Assembly: GCF_002029255.1 (NCBI RefSeq)
Contig: NZ_MZGT01000040.1
Location: 1-53,039 of the forward strand
DNA from: Clostridium chromiireducens
GTDB lineage: Bacteria > Bacillota > Clostridia > Clostridiales > Clostridiaceae
DNA: 53,039 bases
Direction: 5' to 3'
Shown here: in pieces, positions 16,821 through 25,630 of the stretch
How positions within the stretch are numbered: position 1 is the stretch's first letter
Layout: every line of letters starts with the position of its first letter
Program-made: the position numbers and the translations under genes
The notes under the pieces: generated by a model
The model's database searches: none
What the model was told of the DNA's origin: nothing
What the model saw: only the letters and a program-made list of their open reading frames with translations

Positions 16821-16955
16821 ATGGGAAATATAAGTAAAGAAGAGTGGCTTAATTTAAAGAATGTTCATTATGTTTTAAACTTTATAGAGTAGGATGTCAA
16901 GCCAGATTATAACTTCATGGCTAAAGTTGGAACTCAATACGATTTTAAAAAGTAG
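16821..16955 (+). pseudogene. Degenerate small ORF interrupted by an in-frame stop
   Basis: The frame reads MGNISKEEWLNLKNVHYVLN then FIE, a TAG, then DVKPDYNFMAKVGTQYDFKK and a second TAG. Both halves look protein-like and share a frame, suggesting a decayed gene rather than two ORFs. No ribosome site is obvious and upstream sequence has multiple stops. Family not recognised. Immediately followed by a good terminator, as expected of a former gene end. Confidence 0.45.
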
Positions 16956-16989
16956 TAAATAGTAGATGTATTATTTACTACTTTTGTTG
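16948..16989 (+). terminator. Rho-independent terminator
   Basis: AAAAGTAGTAAAT and ATTTACTACTTTT pair perfectly (13 bp) over a 12-nt loop, followed by GTTGT. It overlaps the end of the degenerate ORF. Confidence 0.65.
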
Positions 16990-17113
16990 TGCTGGAAAAT
17001 GCGTAAACATAATTTAAATGATGAATAACAAAAAGTTTTTGGTATAATATTCGACTTTATTTTAAGAGTATTTTATAGTATAATTTAATAATAACAGAAA
17101 AGGAGTTGGGAAT

Positions 17114-17620
17114 ATGGGGCTATTTGAAATTGGAAAACCATTTGAGGATGGGGTGTCACGATATCCAGAAGGAGTAAAATTTGATATAAGAGATAATGAA
17201 TGCAATTTATTACTTTATGCCGAAGAACCTACAGAAAAAGAGAGACTAACTATAATGAAAGATGATTTGAAATACGGATATTTTAAAGAAGATAACGTAA
17301 TCGTAATGTTGTTTAGATTTGGAAATCATCAGTGGATAGATATACCTTATTCAGTAAATATGTCGAGAAAAGTAGTTGGACTAAAAGAGATTTCAGAAGT
17401 AAGTGGATACTTATTTAATATATATATTATTAATGCTAAAACAGGGATAATAGAGGAAATTAGAACAGTAGAACTTGATCCAATATTTTCTAAAAAATTA
17501 AGGGAGGATATAGAGGAACAAAGTAAACTTGGACTCTATGGATTTAGGAGCAAAGTAGATGAGGTTTATAGACAGTTTTCAGTAAAAGCATTAGTTAGCA
17601 TGTCTAGAGTATTAGTTTAA
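17114..17620 (+). CDS. Conserved-looking protein of unknown function
   Basis: A 168-residue soluble protein with no signal peptide or membrane segment. The N-terminal ~125 residues look beta-rich (FDIRDNECNLLLY, VIVMLFRFG, WIDIPYSV, GYLFNIYIINAKTG); the C-terminal 40 are helical (FSKKLREDIEEQ onward). Aggressive AAAAGGAG ribosome site 9 nt before the ATG and codon use like its neighbours argue it is a real gene. I do not recognise the family. It stands alone between a terminator and a long-hairpin repeat. Confidence 0.6.
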   Translation: MGLFEIGKPFEDGVSRYPEGVKFDIRDNECNLLLYAEEPTEKERLTIMKDDLKYGYFKEDNVIVMLFRFGNHQWIDIPYSVNMSRKVVGLKEISEVSGYLFNIYIINAKTGIIEEIRTVELDPIFSKKLREDIEEQSKLGLYGFRSKVDEVYRQFSVKALVSMSRVLV

Positions 17621-17651
17621 TATAGATATCTAAACTAAAACTTAAAGTTAT

Positions 17652-17866
17652 GTGACAGTTCGCCGAAAGAGAAGGTGCTCTGTTACTCGGTTGCTATAAA
17701 AAATAATTGTGGATTTCTAACATTAAAAGTTGTTCCATCCCTGCATGCTCCTGATCTAAAGCGCAGGACAAGCAAGGATGGAACAACTTTTAATGAAGAA
17801 ATTCCTACAATTATTTTTTAAATGCAACGCTGCGCAAAAGAATATCATTTCTTTCTGGTATGGTAT
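17652..17866 (+). repeat. Long-hairpin repeat element, copy 3
   Basis: About 215 nt with left end ACAGTTCGCCGAAAG and right end CTTTCTGGTATGGTATA, corresponding to TAACTTACCGAAA and TTTCTAGTATAGT of copy 1. The core TTAAAAGTTGTTCCATCC pairs with GGATGGAACAACTTTTAA; the outer arm GTGGATTTCT / AGAAATTCCTAC and AAAAATAATTGT / ACAATTATTTTT also pair. No ORF inside. Confidence 0.75.
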
Positions 17867-18153
17867 ATATTTCAAAGTATAAAGGAAACGATTAACTTGG
17901 GAAGATAATAACGAAACTTATGGAGAAAATAAACTTTATGATTATTTCCCGAATCCAGGGTAAACAACTGTAAGTCAAAAGTAAAATATAGATGTATATT
18001 ATTTAAGTCCCAACGAAGCATAGGTGAATTAATAGTTTTAAACTAGAGCTACACAAATAACAGTATAGATACTTTAAATATACAGTGACGTTTTATTACT
18101 TTGAATTGTGATATGGACAAAGAAAAAAATATGTGCTAAATTAATAACATATG
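17867..18153. other. Intergenic region with a possible gene relic and the regulator promoter
   Basis: A short open stretch (EDNNETYGENKLYDYFPNPG, ending in TAA near 17962) looks protein-like but has no start or ribosome site, and could be the end of a decayed gene. Further right, TGGACA (18114-18119) and TAAATT (18137-18142), 17 nt apart, form a plausible sigma-A promoter for the two-component genes. Confidence 0.4.
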
Positions 18154-18169
18154 TTAAACGATTACGTAA
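18114..18169 (+). promoter_or_regulatory. Promoter and LacI-type operator (site 1) for the two-component genes
   Basis: TGGACA, 17 nt, TAAATT, 11 nt, then the operator TTAAACGATTACGTAA at 18154-18169. The same order and spacing occurs before the lacI gene and before the MsmE-type transporter. Position just downstream of the -10 fits repression by a roadblock or initiation block. Confidence 0.65.
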
Positions 18170-18180
18170 AGTTTTATTAT

Positions 18181-18249
18181 TATTATATAAGATTCAGTTA
18201 GTAATTAAAGCTAATGTAATGTTAATTACTAACTGAATCTTATATAATA
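18181..18249 (+). promoter_or_regulatory. 27-bp perfect hairpin in the leader of the response-regulator gene
   Basis: The arms 18181-18207 and 18223-18249 (inner part GATTCAGTTAGTAATTA and its complement) pair without mismatch across a 15-nt loop. It lies between the operator and the ribosome site, so it would be transcribed in the leader. No clear T-tract follows (TGTATTTATG), so it may be an attenuator, an RNA-processing site or a terminator of readthrough from the left. Confidence 0.6.
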
Positions 18250-18314
18250 TGTATTTATGATCTACACGATAATAGTTTATTAAAATTTAAAGGAAGATAT
18301 AGGAGGAAAAATTT

Positions 18315-19841
18315 ATGCTTAAAATCTTAATTGTTGATGATGAATTTATTGAAAGAGATGGCATTATATTTTTAATTAATAAATTTTCTTTTGATTTTGA
18401 TATAAAAGAGTGTAGTGATGGGGAAGAAGCCTTAAAGTATTTAAAAGAAAATTCAGTTGATATTTTATTTACGGATGTAAAAATGCCATTTATGGATGGA
18501 TTAGAATTGTCAAAAAGTGCTAAATTAATACATCCGAATTTAAAAATAATAATTTTTAGTGGATTTGGTGAATTTGAATATGCGAAGAAGGCAATAGGCC
18601 TTGGAGTAAGTAATTATATCTTAAAACCAATAAATCAGCTGGAATTTAAAAAGACAATAGAAAACGTTATTGAAGAAGTGGTATGGGAAAGGAAAGAAAA
18701 ACAAAAAAGAGAAATAAGAAGTTTCACTGAAAAAGAGCATGTTCTACTAAAGATAATAAGTGGAACATCAATAGAAAATCTTAGAGAAAGATTTTCTTTG
18801 GATGCCTATACAGATTTTATAAATAAGTATAAGAGGATGATTTTGATGGAGTTTGATAATGATTTTTTTCATAATCATCAGGGATTTATAAAGGAAATTC
18901 AAAATAATTTAGAAATTAAAGCTGACTATCTAAATTTAAATCCGCAACAAAGTATATTTTTTTTATTTGATTCTGTAGACGAGTCCATATTAAAAAAAAT
19001 TTGCATAAAAATACATAATAGAATATTAGAAGAATATGAAGTAGATTGTTATTTTGCTATTAGTAATTTATTAACGTCACCTTATTTGATTTCGGAAGAA
19101 TACTACAATATGGAACACATTATGGAACAACGTTTTTTTATATCTAATAATTGTATTTTTTCTAAAGATTTTGAGATATCATTAGAATCTACAGACGAAA
19201 AGTTTGATAATACTATGCTTAAAAATATTGAATATGATATAAAAGTTAAGGATTTCTATGGCCTAAGAACCCATGTCAATGTTCTAATAAAAAAATTTTC
19301 GGCAAAGAATGCTTTTTCTCAAATATATGTAAAGTTTATCCTCTCAAGTATTTATCGGAATATACATCAAGAAATGCAAAAGGTAGGCGAAATGGATTTA
19401 AATGAGAAAATAGATAAAATTTATTTTTGCAAAACGATACAGGAGATTAGTGATATATTAAATAATATTATAAATAGTATGGAGAAGCGGTTTTCTAAAG
19501 AATCTTTAAATAATAGACATGAGATAGAATTGGTAAAATCATATATTTACAAAAACTATGGAGACGATTTATCACTTGATATTTTAGCAGAACACGTATA
19601 TATGACACCAAGTTATTTAAGCAGTATATTTAAGAAGGAAACAAGTATGGGTATTAATGGCTTTATAAAAAACTATCGTATGGAGAAAGCAAAAGAAATG
19701 CTAGAAGATACAAATATTAAAATAAAAGAGATTGGTAATCTTGTGGGATATAGTAATACATCCTATTTTTGTCAAAGTTTTAAAGAGTTCTATGGATTAA
19801 CACCAGAAAAATATAGACAAAGGGATGATGCTAGTGAATAG
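18315..19841 (+). CDS. YesN-type response regulator (receiver + AraC DNA-binding domain)
   Basis: A 508-residue regulator: receiver domain 1-120 with phosphoacceptor Asp54 (ILFTDVKMPFMDG) and the Lys of YILKP, a long middle region (about 130-395), then an AraC-type double helix-turn-helix (about 405-500: LAEHVYMTPSYLSSIFKKE and IGNLVGYSNTSYFCQSFKEF). YesN-type regulators usually activate neighbouring carbohydrate transporter genes. GGAGGA ribosome site. The gene overlaps the sensor kinase gene by 17 nt. Likely targets are the downstream LplABC genes. Confidence 0.92.
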   Translation: MLKILIVDDEFIERDGIIFLINKFSFDFDIKECSDGEEALKYLKENSVDILFTDVKMPFMDGLELSKSAKLIHPNLKIIIFSGFGEFEYAKKAIGLGVSNYILKPINQLEFKKTIENVIEEVVWERKEKQKREIRSFTEKEHVLLKIISGTSIENLRERFSLDAYTDFINKYKRMILMEFDNDFFHNHQGFIKEIQNNLEIKADYLNLNPQQSIFFLFDSVDESILKKICIKIHNRILEEYEVDCYFAISNLLTSPYLISEEYYNMEHIMEQRFFISNNCIFSKDFEISLESTDEKFDNTMLKNIEYDIKVKDFYGLRTHVNVLIKKFSAKNAFSQIYVKFILSSIYRNIHQEMQKVGEMDLNEKIDKIYFCKTIQEISDILNNIINSMEKRFSKESLNNRHEIELVKSYIYKNYGDDLSLDILAEHVYMTPSYLSSIFKKETSMGINGFIKNYRMEKAKEMLEDTNIKIKEIGNLVGYSNTSYFCQSFKEFYGLTPEKYRQRDDASE

Positions 19842-21564
19842 ATTAAAAAAGTTTTTTCTGAATTTAAAATTTCGGCATAAAATAATTTTGACTTATTTTC
19901 TAGTTAGTATTATCCCTATTACTATTTTAGGATTATTTTGTTATGAACAAACAAGATACTTATTATTAAATCAAGAAAAAGAGAACTTAAAAAAATCTTT
20001 TTCAGAATCAGTTGCAGAAATCGAAAATTCGGCCAATGTTTATAATAACTTGGCAAATTACACTACATTTAATCCTATGGTTTTAGAAGTGGTTAATTAT
20101 GATTATAAGAGTTATTACGAAATGTATTATAAATTTCATAATATGTTAGATCCTTATATTGATATGCTTAAGGCATTGCATAATGAGGTACAGCAATTAA
20201 CGATTTATACTACTAATAATATAGTGAAACATTCAGATTATATAATTCCTATGGATAATATTAAAGACACTGGTTGGTATCAAGAAGTATCAGGTAAATA
20301 TCAACCTCATTGGTTTGTTAGTGATAAAAAGGATATTTTTTTAGCAGTTCAATTTATAAATAAAAATTATAATAATATACAAAATATTCTCTATGTAAAA
20401 ATAAATTCTGAGAGTTTTTTTAAATCATTATATAATATATCAAGTTCCAATTGTGGAGTGTATGTTTTAGATAAAAATGGCGAAGTTATATTTGAAAATA
20501 AAAATTATGATGGTGAAAATGATTACTTCTTGCCAAGTACTGAATTAAATAAAGGCAAAAAAGATAGTGTAACTTATAATAATAGAAATTATGTTTTAAT
20601 AAAAAGTGATATAAATAATCTAGGATGGACAGTGTATCTTTATAAACCTATAAATTTAATTGTAGAGTCATCGAAAAATATTATTTATACTGTTTATTTA
20701 ATAGTGGGAATCTGTTTTTTACTAATTTTAGTGGTAGGGTACTGGCTTTCATATATAATAGTAAATCGCATTGAAAGATTAACTAAAAATATGAAAGAAA
20801 TGGATATGGAACATTTAGATGTTACGGTAAAGAGTGATTCAGAAGATGAAATTGGTATTTTAATTAATAGTTTTCACAGGCTTATTGTAAAAATAAAGAC
20901 TTTGATACAAGAAGTTTATAAAAGTGAAATAGCTAGAAGAAAATATGAGATGAAAGCATTACAGGCTCAAATAAATCCACATTTTCTTTATAATAGTCTC
21001 TCTCTAATTAATTGGAAGGCAATTAGATCAGGAGAAGATGAGATTAGTGAAATGGCTCAATTACTATCAACATTTTATAGGACATCATTAAATAAAGGCA
21101 GCAGTGTGATATCAGTAGAAAATGAATTAAATAACACAGAGGCATATATTAAAATTCAAGTTATGATGCACAATTATAATTTTGATGTGAATTTTGATAT
21201 TGATGATAAAGTCAAAGAATATTATACGATTAACTTATTGTTGCAGCCACTAGTTGAAAATGCAATATTACATGGTATCGATGAAAAAAGGAATAACAGA
21301 GGAATGCTGAGAATATCTGCAAAGCAAATAGAAAAAGATATTATATTTGAGGTAGAAGATAATGGAGTAGGAATGGAGCCAGAAATGTGTGAAAAAATTT
21401 TAACTACTAAAACAAAAGGATATGGAGTAAAAAACGTGTATGATAGAATAAAACTTACTTATGGTGAAAACTGTGATTTGAAATTTATAAGTATATTAAA
21501 TGAGAAAACTGTTGCCATAATGCGTATTCCTATAGAAAAGGATAAAAATAAATTTAATGAATAG
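19825..21564 (+). CDS. YesM-type sensor histidine kinase
   Basis: A 579-residue membrane kinase: transmembrane helix about 18-40, extracytoplasmic sensor of about 245 residues, second helix about 285-312, HAMP (about 313-365), His_kinase domain with QINPHFLYN (His386) and an ATPase domain (QPLVENAILHG, EDNGVGM, GYGVKNVYDRI). This class senses extracellular oligosaccharides or binding proteins. The ATG lies inside the response-regulator gene (17-nt overlap); a second ATG follows at once. A strong terminator follows, so the pair is one transcription unit. Confidence 0.92.
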   Translation: MMLVNRLKKFFLNLKFRHKIILTYFLVSIIPITILGLFCYEQTRYLLLNQEKENLKKSFSESVAEIENSANVYNNLANYTTFNPMVLEVVNYDYKSYYEMYYKFHNMLDPYIDMLKALHNEVQQLTIYTTNNIVKHSDYIIPMDNIKDTGWYQEVSGKYQPHWFVSDKKDIFLAVQFINKNYNNIQNILYVKINSESFFKSLYNISSSNCGVYVLDKNGEVIFENKNYDGENDYFLPSTELNKGKKDSVTYNNRNYVLIKSDINNLGWTVYLYKPINLIVESSKNIIYTVYLIVGICFLLILVVGYWLSYIIVNRIERLTKNMKEMDMEHLDVTVKSDSEDEIGILINSFHRLIVKIKTLIQEVYKSEIARRKYEMKALQAQINPHFLYNSLSLINWKAIRSGEDEISEMAQLLSTFYRTSLNKGSSVISVENELNNTEAYIKIQVMMHNYNFDVNFDIDDKVKEYYTINLLLQPLVENAILHGIDEKRNNRGMLRISAKQIEKDIIFEVEDNGVGMEPEMCEKILTTKTKGYGVKNVYDRIKLTYGENCDLKFISILNEKTVAIMRIPIEKDKNKFNE

Positions 21565-21569
21565 CCTAT

Positions 21570-21625
21570 AATCAGCTGTTTGAAAATAGATATAGAAATT
21601 CTATTTTTAAACAGCTGATTTTTAT
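21570..21625 (+). terminator. Rho-independent terminator after the two-component genes
   Basis: AATCAGCTGTTT-G-AAAATAG pairs with CTATTTTTAAACAGCTGATT, followed by TTTAT. It separates the regulators from the transporter operon. Confidence 0.9.
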
Positions 21626-21782
21626 GTAGTTGTTTTCAGGTTCATAAAAAACTTGCATAAATCAAAAATCTTTAGTATATTCGAATAATTTGTTGAGTGC
21701 TATAATTTCAATATAAATTACTTAACCAAAGCTAGTTACAGTTAAAGTATTATTTATTTCAATAAAATTAGGAGGCTATGGT

Positions 21783-23450
21783 ATGTTAAAAAGAAACTTA
21801 ATGAAAAGGATAACAACCTTTGGGATAACAGCTATTATGTTAACTACATTCTTTGTAGGATGTGGAAATAAAAGTGGTACAACTGCAAATGAAACAAGTA
21901 GTAAGTCTGAGGCTGCAACTACTCCATATGGAAAATATGAGCAATTAATAACTTATACAATAGGTAAAAATACACCTGGAAGTCCACGTCTTCCAGAAGG
22001 AGATACTTTTGAAAATAATGCATATACAAGGTATCTAAAAGATGTATTAAATGTTCAAAATAAAGATGAATTTGAAGCAGCAAATGGAGATCCATATGAT
22101 CAAAAAGTATCAATGGCAGTTGCTACTGGTGATCTTCCTGATATCATGAAAGTTGATGCAACAACATTAAAACAGTTAGTTGATGGTGATATGATAGCAG
22201 ATTTAACTGATGTTTACAAAAATTGTGCTACAGATAAAATTAAAAAAATGTACGATTCATATAATGGAAGAGCATTGGAAAGTGCTAAATTTGATGGAAA
22301 ACTTATGGCTTTACCATCTACTCAATGTGCTAATGTACCAACAATGTTATGGGTTAGACAAGATTGGATGGATAAACTAAGTTTACAAGCACCTAAGAGT
22401 ATGGATGATGTTGAAAATATTCTTCAACAATTTGTAACAAAAGATCCAGGTAATAATGGTGCTGGAAAAACAATTGGTCTAGTGTCAGCCGCTAATATAG
22501 GTGGAGTTTATGGAGGATTATTCCAAATGGATAATGTTTTGGGTATGTATAATGCATTCCCAGGACAATGGATTAAAGAAGATGGGAAAGTAGTATTTGG
22601 ATCTACAACTAGCAATATGAAAAAAGGATTAGCGAAGGTTTCTGAAATGTTTAAAAAGGGTTTAATTGATCCACAAATGGCAGTAAGACAAGGTGATGAT
22701 GTTACTTCACTTATTGTTAATGGACAAGCAGGCGCATTTTTTGGACCATGGTGGGCACCAGATTATCCATTAAATGATGCTAAAAAGCTAAATCCAGATG
22801 CAAAATGGGTTCCTTATGTAATACCAACAAATGCAGATGCCTCTTATACAACTTATACACAAAATCCAGCAAGTGAATTTTATGTTGTTAGAAAAGGATT
22901 TGAACATCCAGAATTATTAGTAAAAATAGCAAGTGTTATTAATGATAAGATGGTATATGAAGATTATGGAAAACAAGAACTTATGGACTATATCAAAAAA
23001 GGTGTAGATTCAGGTGTAAGACCAGTAAATATACTTATTAATGATTATAATGCAACAATCGATATGTATAAAAACATTGATTTAGCACTTAAAGGAGAAA
23101 AAGATCCAGAATCTTTAGGAGCTGATAAGGGAAATTATGAAAAATGTAAAGATTATTTGGCAAATCCAAATTCTCCAAGTGCTGATGCATGGAGTGGATA
23201 TACTTCAAGAATGATTTCTCCAAAACTAATGAGCGAAACTAAAGTAAATGAAGTTAATCCTGTATTTTTCGGACAAACAAAGAGCATGAAATTGAAATGG
23301 GCAAATTTACAAAAGTTACAAGATGAAACTTTCTTAAAAATAGTAACAGGAGAAGCGTCAATAGATTCATTTGATGATTTCGTTGCAACTTGGAAGAGTA
23401 CTGGCGGTGAAGAAATTACAAAAGAAGTTGAAGAAGCTATAAAAAAATAA
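21783..23450 (+). CDS. Extracellular solute-binding lipoprotein, LplA type
   Basis: A 555-residue lipoprotein with lipobox FVGC (Cys27) and the size and features of LplA/YtcQ-type oligosaccharide-binding proteins (KVSMAVATGDLPDIMKVD, MLWVRQDWMDKL, GAFFGPWW). It should capture sugars outside the cell and deliver them to the two permeases encoded downstream. AGGAGG ribosome site. Context suggests isomalto-oligosaccharides or other glucan fragments; the sequence alone does not give the ligand. Confidence 0.88.
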   Translation: MLKRNLMKRITTFGITAIMLTTFFVGCGNKSGTTANETSSKSEAATTPYGKYEQLITYTIGKNTPGSPRLPEGDTFENNAYTRYLKDVLNVQNKDEFEAANGDPYDQKVSMAVATGDLPDIMKVDATTLKQLVDGDMIADLTDVYKNCATDKIKKMYDSYNGRALESAKFDGKLMALPSTQCANVPTMLWVRQDWMDKLSLQAPKSMDDVENILQQFVTKDPGNNGAGKTIGLVSAANIGGVYGGLFQMDNVLGMYNAFPGQWIKEDGKVVFGSTTSNMKKGLAKVSEMFKKGLIDPQMAVRQGDDVTSLIVNGQAGAFFGPWWAPDYPLNDAKKLNPDAKWVPYVIPTNADASYTTYTQNPASEFYVVRKGFEHPELLVKIASVINDKMVYEDYGKQELMDYIKKGVDSGVRPVNILINDYNATIDMYKNIDLALKGEKDPESLGADKGNYEKCKDYLANPNSPSADAWSGYTSRMISPKLMSETKVNEVNPVFFGQTKSMKLKWANLQKLQDETFLKIVTGEASIDSFDDFVATWKSTGGEEITKEVEEAIKK

Positions 23451-23466
23451 AATAATAACATTTTAA

Positions 23467-23501
23467 CAGGTTGAATGAAACGAGTATTTGAGTTCAACCT
23501 G
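23467..23501 (+). promoter_or_regulatory. Intercistronic hairpin between binding protein and permease genes
   Basis: CAGGTTGAA and TTCAACCTG pair over a 17-nt loop, 14 nt after the binding-protein stop, with no T-tract. Such hairpins often protect the binding-protein part of the mRNA so that it is made in excess of the permeases. Confidence 0.5.
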
Positions 23502-23548
23502 CTAACAAGAAAATGTATATTTTCATTAAGAGAAAGGAAGGGAAGTTA

Positions 23549-24439
23549 ATGGAAAAAGGGAAGAAGCAGCTAAGTTATCATCTTATGCTAGCACCAGGTA
23601 TGATATTTTTGATAATATTTAGCTTTATTCCAATGTTTGGAATAATAATGGCCTTTCAAGAGTATTTGCCGGCAAAAGGAATATTAGGATCCAAGTGGGT
23701 TGGACTTGATAATTTCAAATATATGATTCAAATACCAGACAGTATGAATATTTTAAGAAATACATTAGTAATTGCTATAGGAAAGATCATTTTAAGTACT
23801 ATAGTTCCAATAACATTTGCATTACTTTTAAATGAGATAAGAAAAAAATGGGCAAAAAAAACAATTCAAACTATTGTATATTTACCTCATTTTCTGTCAT
23901 GGGCAGTTTTAGCTGTAGTAGTAGCTAATATTTTCTCATATGAAGGACCAGTTAATTCGTTTTTAAAAATATTTGGATATGAACCAACTCTATTCTTAGC
24001 AAGTAATACTTGGTTTAGATCTATATTAATAGGTACAGATGTATGGAAAGAATTTGGTTATGGATCAATTGTATATTTAGCAGCACTGACAGGTATTGAT
24101 TCAGGATTATATGAAGCGGCTGCTATGGATGGAGCAAATAGATTTAGGCAGTTAATACATGTAACATTACCAGGTATAATGCCTATAATTATGCTTATGA
24201 CAGCAATGAATTTAGGAAATATTTTAAATGCGGGCTTTGATCAAGTATTTAATTTATATAATCCAATTGTCTACCAAACAGCGGATATTATTGATACATA
24301 TGTTTATCGTGTAGGCTTAGTTGGAATGCAATATAGTTTTGCAACAGCAGTAGGATTATTAAAATCAGTAGTTGGGTGTATATTATTGTTATCTGCTAAT
24401 AAATTATCTCAAAAGCTTGCAAATATGCAAATTTTCTAA
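23549..24439 (+). CDS. ABC transporter permease, LplB type
   Basis: A 296-residue inner-membrane permease with about six helices and the EAA loop EAAAMDGANRFRQLIHVTLP that docks the ATPase. Closest in style to LplB/YtcP-family permeases paired with large LplA-type binding proteins. The ATG at 23549 is preferred over 23513 because AAGGAAGGGA stands just before it. Followed after 14 nt by the second permease gene. Confidence 0.9.
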   Translation: MEKGKKQLSYHLMLAPGMIFLIIFSFIPMFGIIMAFQEYLPAKGILGSKWVGLDNFKYMIQIPDSMNILRNTLVIAIGKIILSTIVPITFALLLNEIRKKWAKKTIQTIVYLPHFLSWAVLAVVVANIFSYEGPVNSFLKIFGYEPTLFLASNTWFRSILIGTDVWKEFGYGSIVYLAALTGIDSGLYEAAAMDGANRFRQLIHVTLPGIMPIIMLMTAMNLGNILNAGFDQVFNLYNPIVYQTADIIDTYVYRVGLVGMQYSFATAVGLLKSVVGCILLLSANKLSQKLANMQIF

Positions 24440-24453
24440 AGGAGGGAATTATT

Positions 24454-25335
24454 ATGTTGAAGTCAAAAAGTTTTGGAAGTAAGCTGGCAGATGTAGTTAT
24501 ATGGAGTATTATATTGCTACTTACAGCAGCTTGTTTATTTCCTCTTATAAATATGGTAGCTATTTCTTTTAGTAATAAGTCAGCAGCAGCAGGAAATTTA
24601 GTCGGATTACTTCCTGTAGATTTTAATTTAGCCTCTTATAAGACATTATTGCAAGAAGGACAGTTTTGGCGTTCTTTTGGAATTTCTGTATTAAGAGTTG
24701 TTCTTGGAACAGCATTAAATTTAATATTGGTAGTACTAATGGCATATCCTTTATCAAAAAGTAAACGAGAATTTCGATTAAGAAATGTTTATATGAATTT
24801 AATGATATTTGCCATGTTATTTTCTGGAGGTATGATACCAATATTCATTACTGTAAAAAATCTACATTTATTAGATTCTATTTGGTCATTAATTTTACCA
24901 GGGGCAGTACCTATATTTAACGTAATATTATTAATGAATTTTTTTAAAAGTGTGCCAAAATCATTGGAAGAAGCAGCAGAATTAGAAGGATGCAGTAAAT
25001 GGCAGATTTTATTTAAAATATATGTTCCTATTTCTCTTCCAGCATTGGCAACAATATCTTTGTTTAGTATTGTTGGACATTGGAATGACTTTTTTAGTGG
25101 ATTATTATATATAAATAAAGCAGTAAATTATCCATTGCAAACTTATATACAACAGTTAACAGTGGATATTACAAAAGTAACAAATCCAGCACAATTGCAA
25201 AGTCTTGCAGATATTTCTAATAAGACATTAAATTCTGCAAAAATTGTTGTTTCAACTATTCCATTATTAATTATTTACCCATTCCTACAAAAGTATTTTG
25301 TTACAGGTATGGTTATGGGTTCTGTTAAAGAATAG
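24454..25335 (+). CDS. ABC transporter permease, LplC/YtcP type
   Basis: A 293-residue permease with about six helices and EAA loop EAAELEGCSKWQILFKIYVP. Completes the LplABC-type importer with the two genes before it. Ribosome site AAAGGAGGG. No ATP-binding subunit follows: the operon ends here, as is usual for importers energised by a shared MsmX-like ATPase encoded elsewhere. Confidence 0.9.
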   Translation: MLKSKSFGSKLADVVIWSIILLLTAACLFPLINMVAISFSNKSAAAGNLVGLLPVDFNLASYKTLLQEGQFWRSFGISVLRVVLGTALNLILVVLMAYPLSKSKREFRLRNVYMNLMIFAMLFSGGMIPIFITVKNLHLLDSIWSLILPGAVPIFNVILLMNFFKSVPKSLEEAAELEGCSKWQILFKIYVPISLPALATISLFSIVGHWNDFFSGLLYINKAVNYPLQTYIQQLTVDITKVTNPAQLQSLADISNKTLNSAKIVVSTIPLLIIYPFLQKYFVTGMVMGSVKE

Positions 25336-25557
25336 ATTTATTACGGATAGAAAATGAATGATAAATTAGGGTAGCTTTTCAAAAATATTATGTTAATATA
25401 AGTTGTGGAACGTATGAATAATGGACCTGCAAGTATGAAAAATAACCTTATAATTATATGGAATGACAAGTATTGAATGTGAAAACAGTAAGAGAAAAAG
25501 AAGTAAGTAAAATAAGAGAAGAATCTAATAAGACCAATTATATTTACAATAAAGCAA

Positions 25558-25613
25558 TAGACATATGAAAGAAAATATGATATATTCAATACAGAGTTAA
25601 CCGTTTACGTTAA
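25558..25613 (+). promoter_or_regulatory. lacI promoter with autoregulatory operator (site 2)
   Basis: TAGACA (25558-25563), 17 nt, TATATT (25581-25586), 10 nt, then TTAACCGTTTACGTTAA (25597-25613), which ends 7 nt before the GAAGGAG ribosome site. The -35, -10, spacer and distance to the operator are identical to those of the MsmE-type transporter promoter at 32432-32486. Confidence 0.75.
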
Positions 25614-25630
25614 ATTGAAGGAGAATTCAT

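Noticed and set aside
3513..17866. The long-hairpin repeats as integron attC sites or group II intron parts
   Set aside because: No integrase, cassette structure, attC core triplets or reverse-transcriptase domain is present; copies are dispersed in different intergenic regions.
17885..17900. GAAACGATTAACTTGG as a seventh LacI-type operator
   Set aside because: Only the AAACGATTA core matches; the right half (ACGTAA) and left TT are missing, and no gene start is close.
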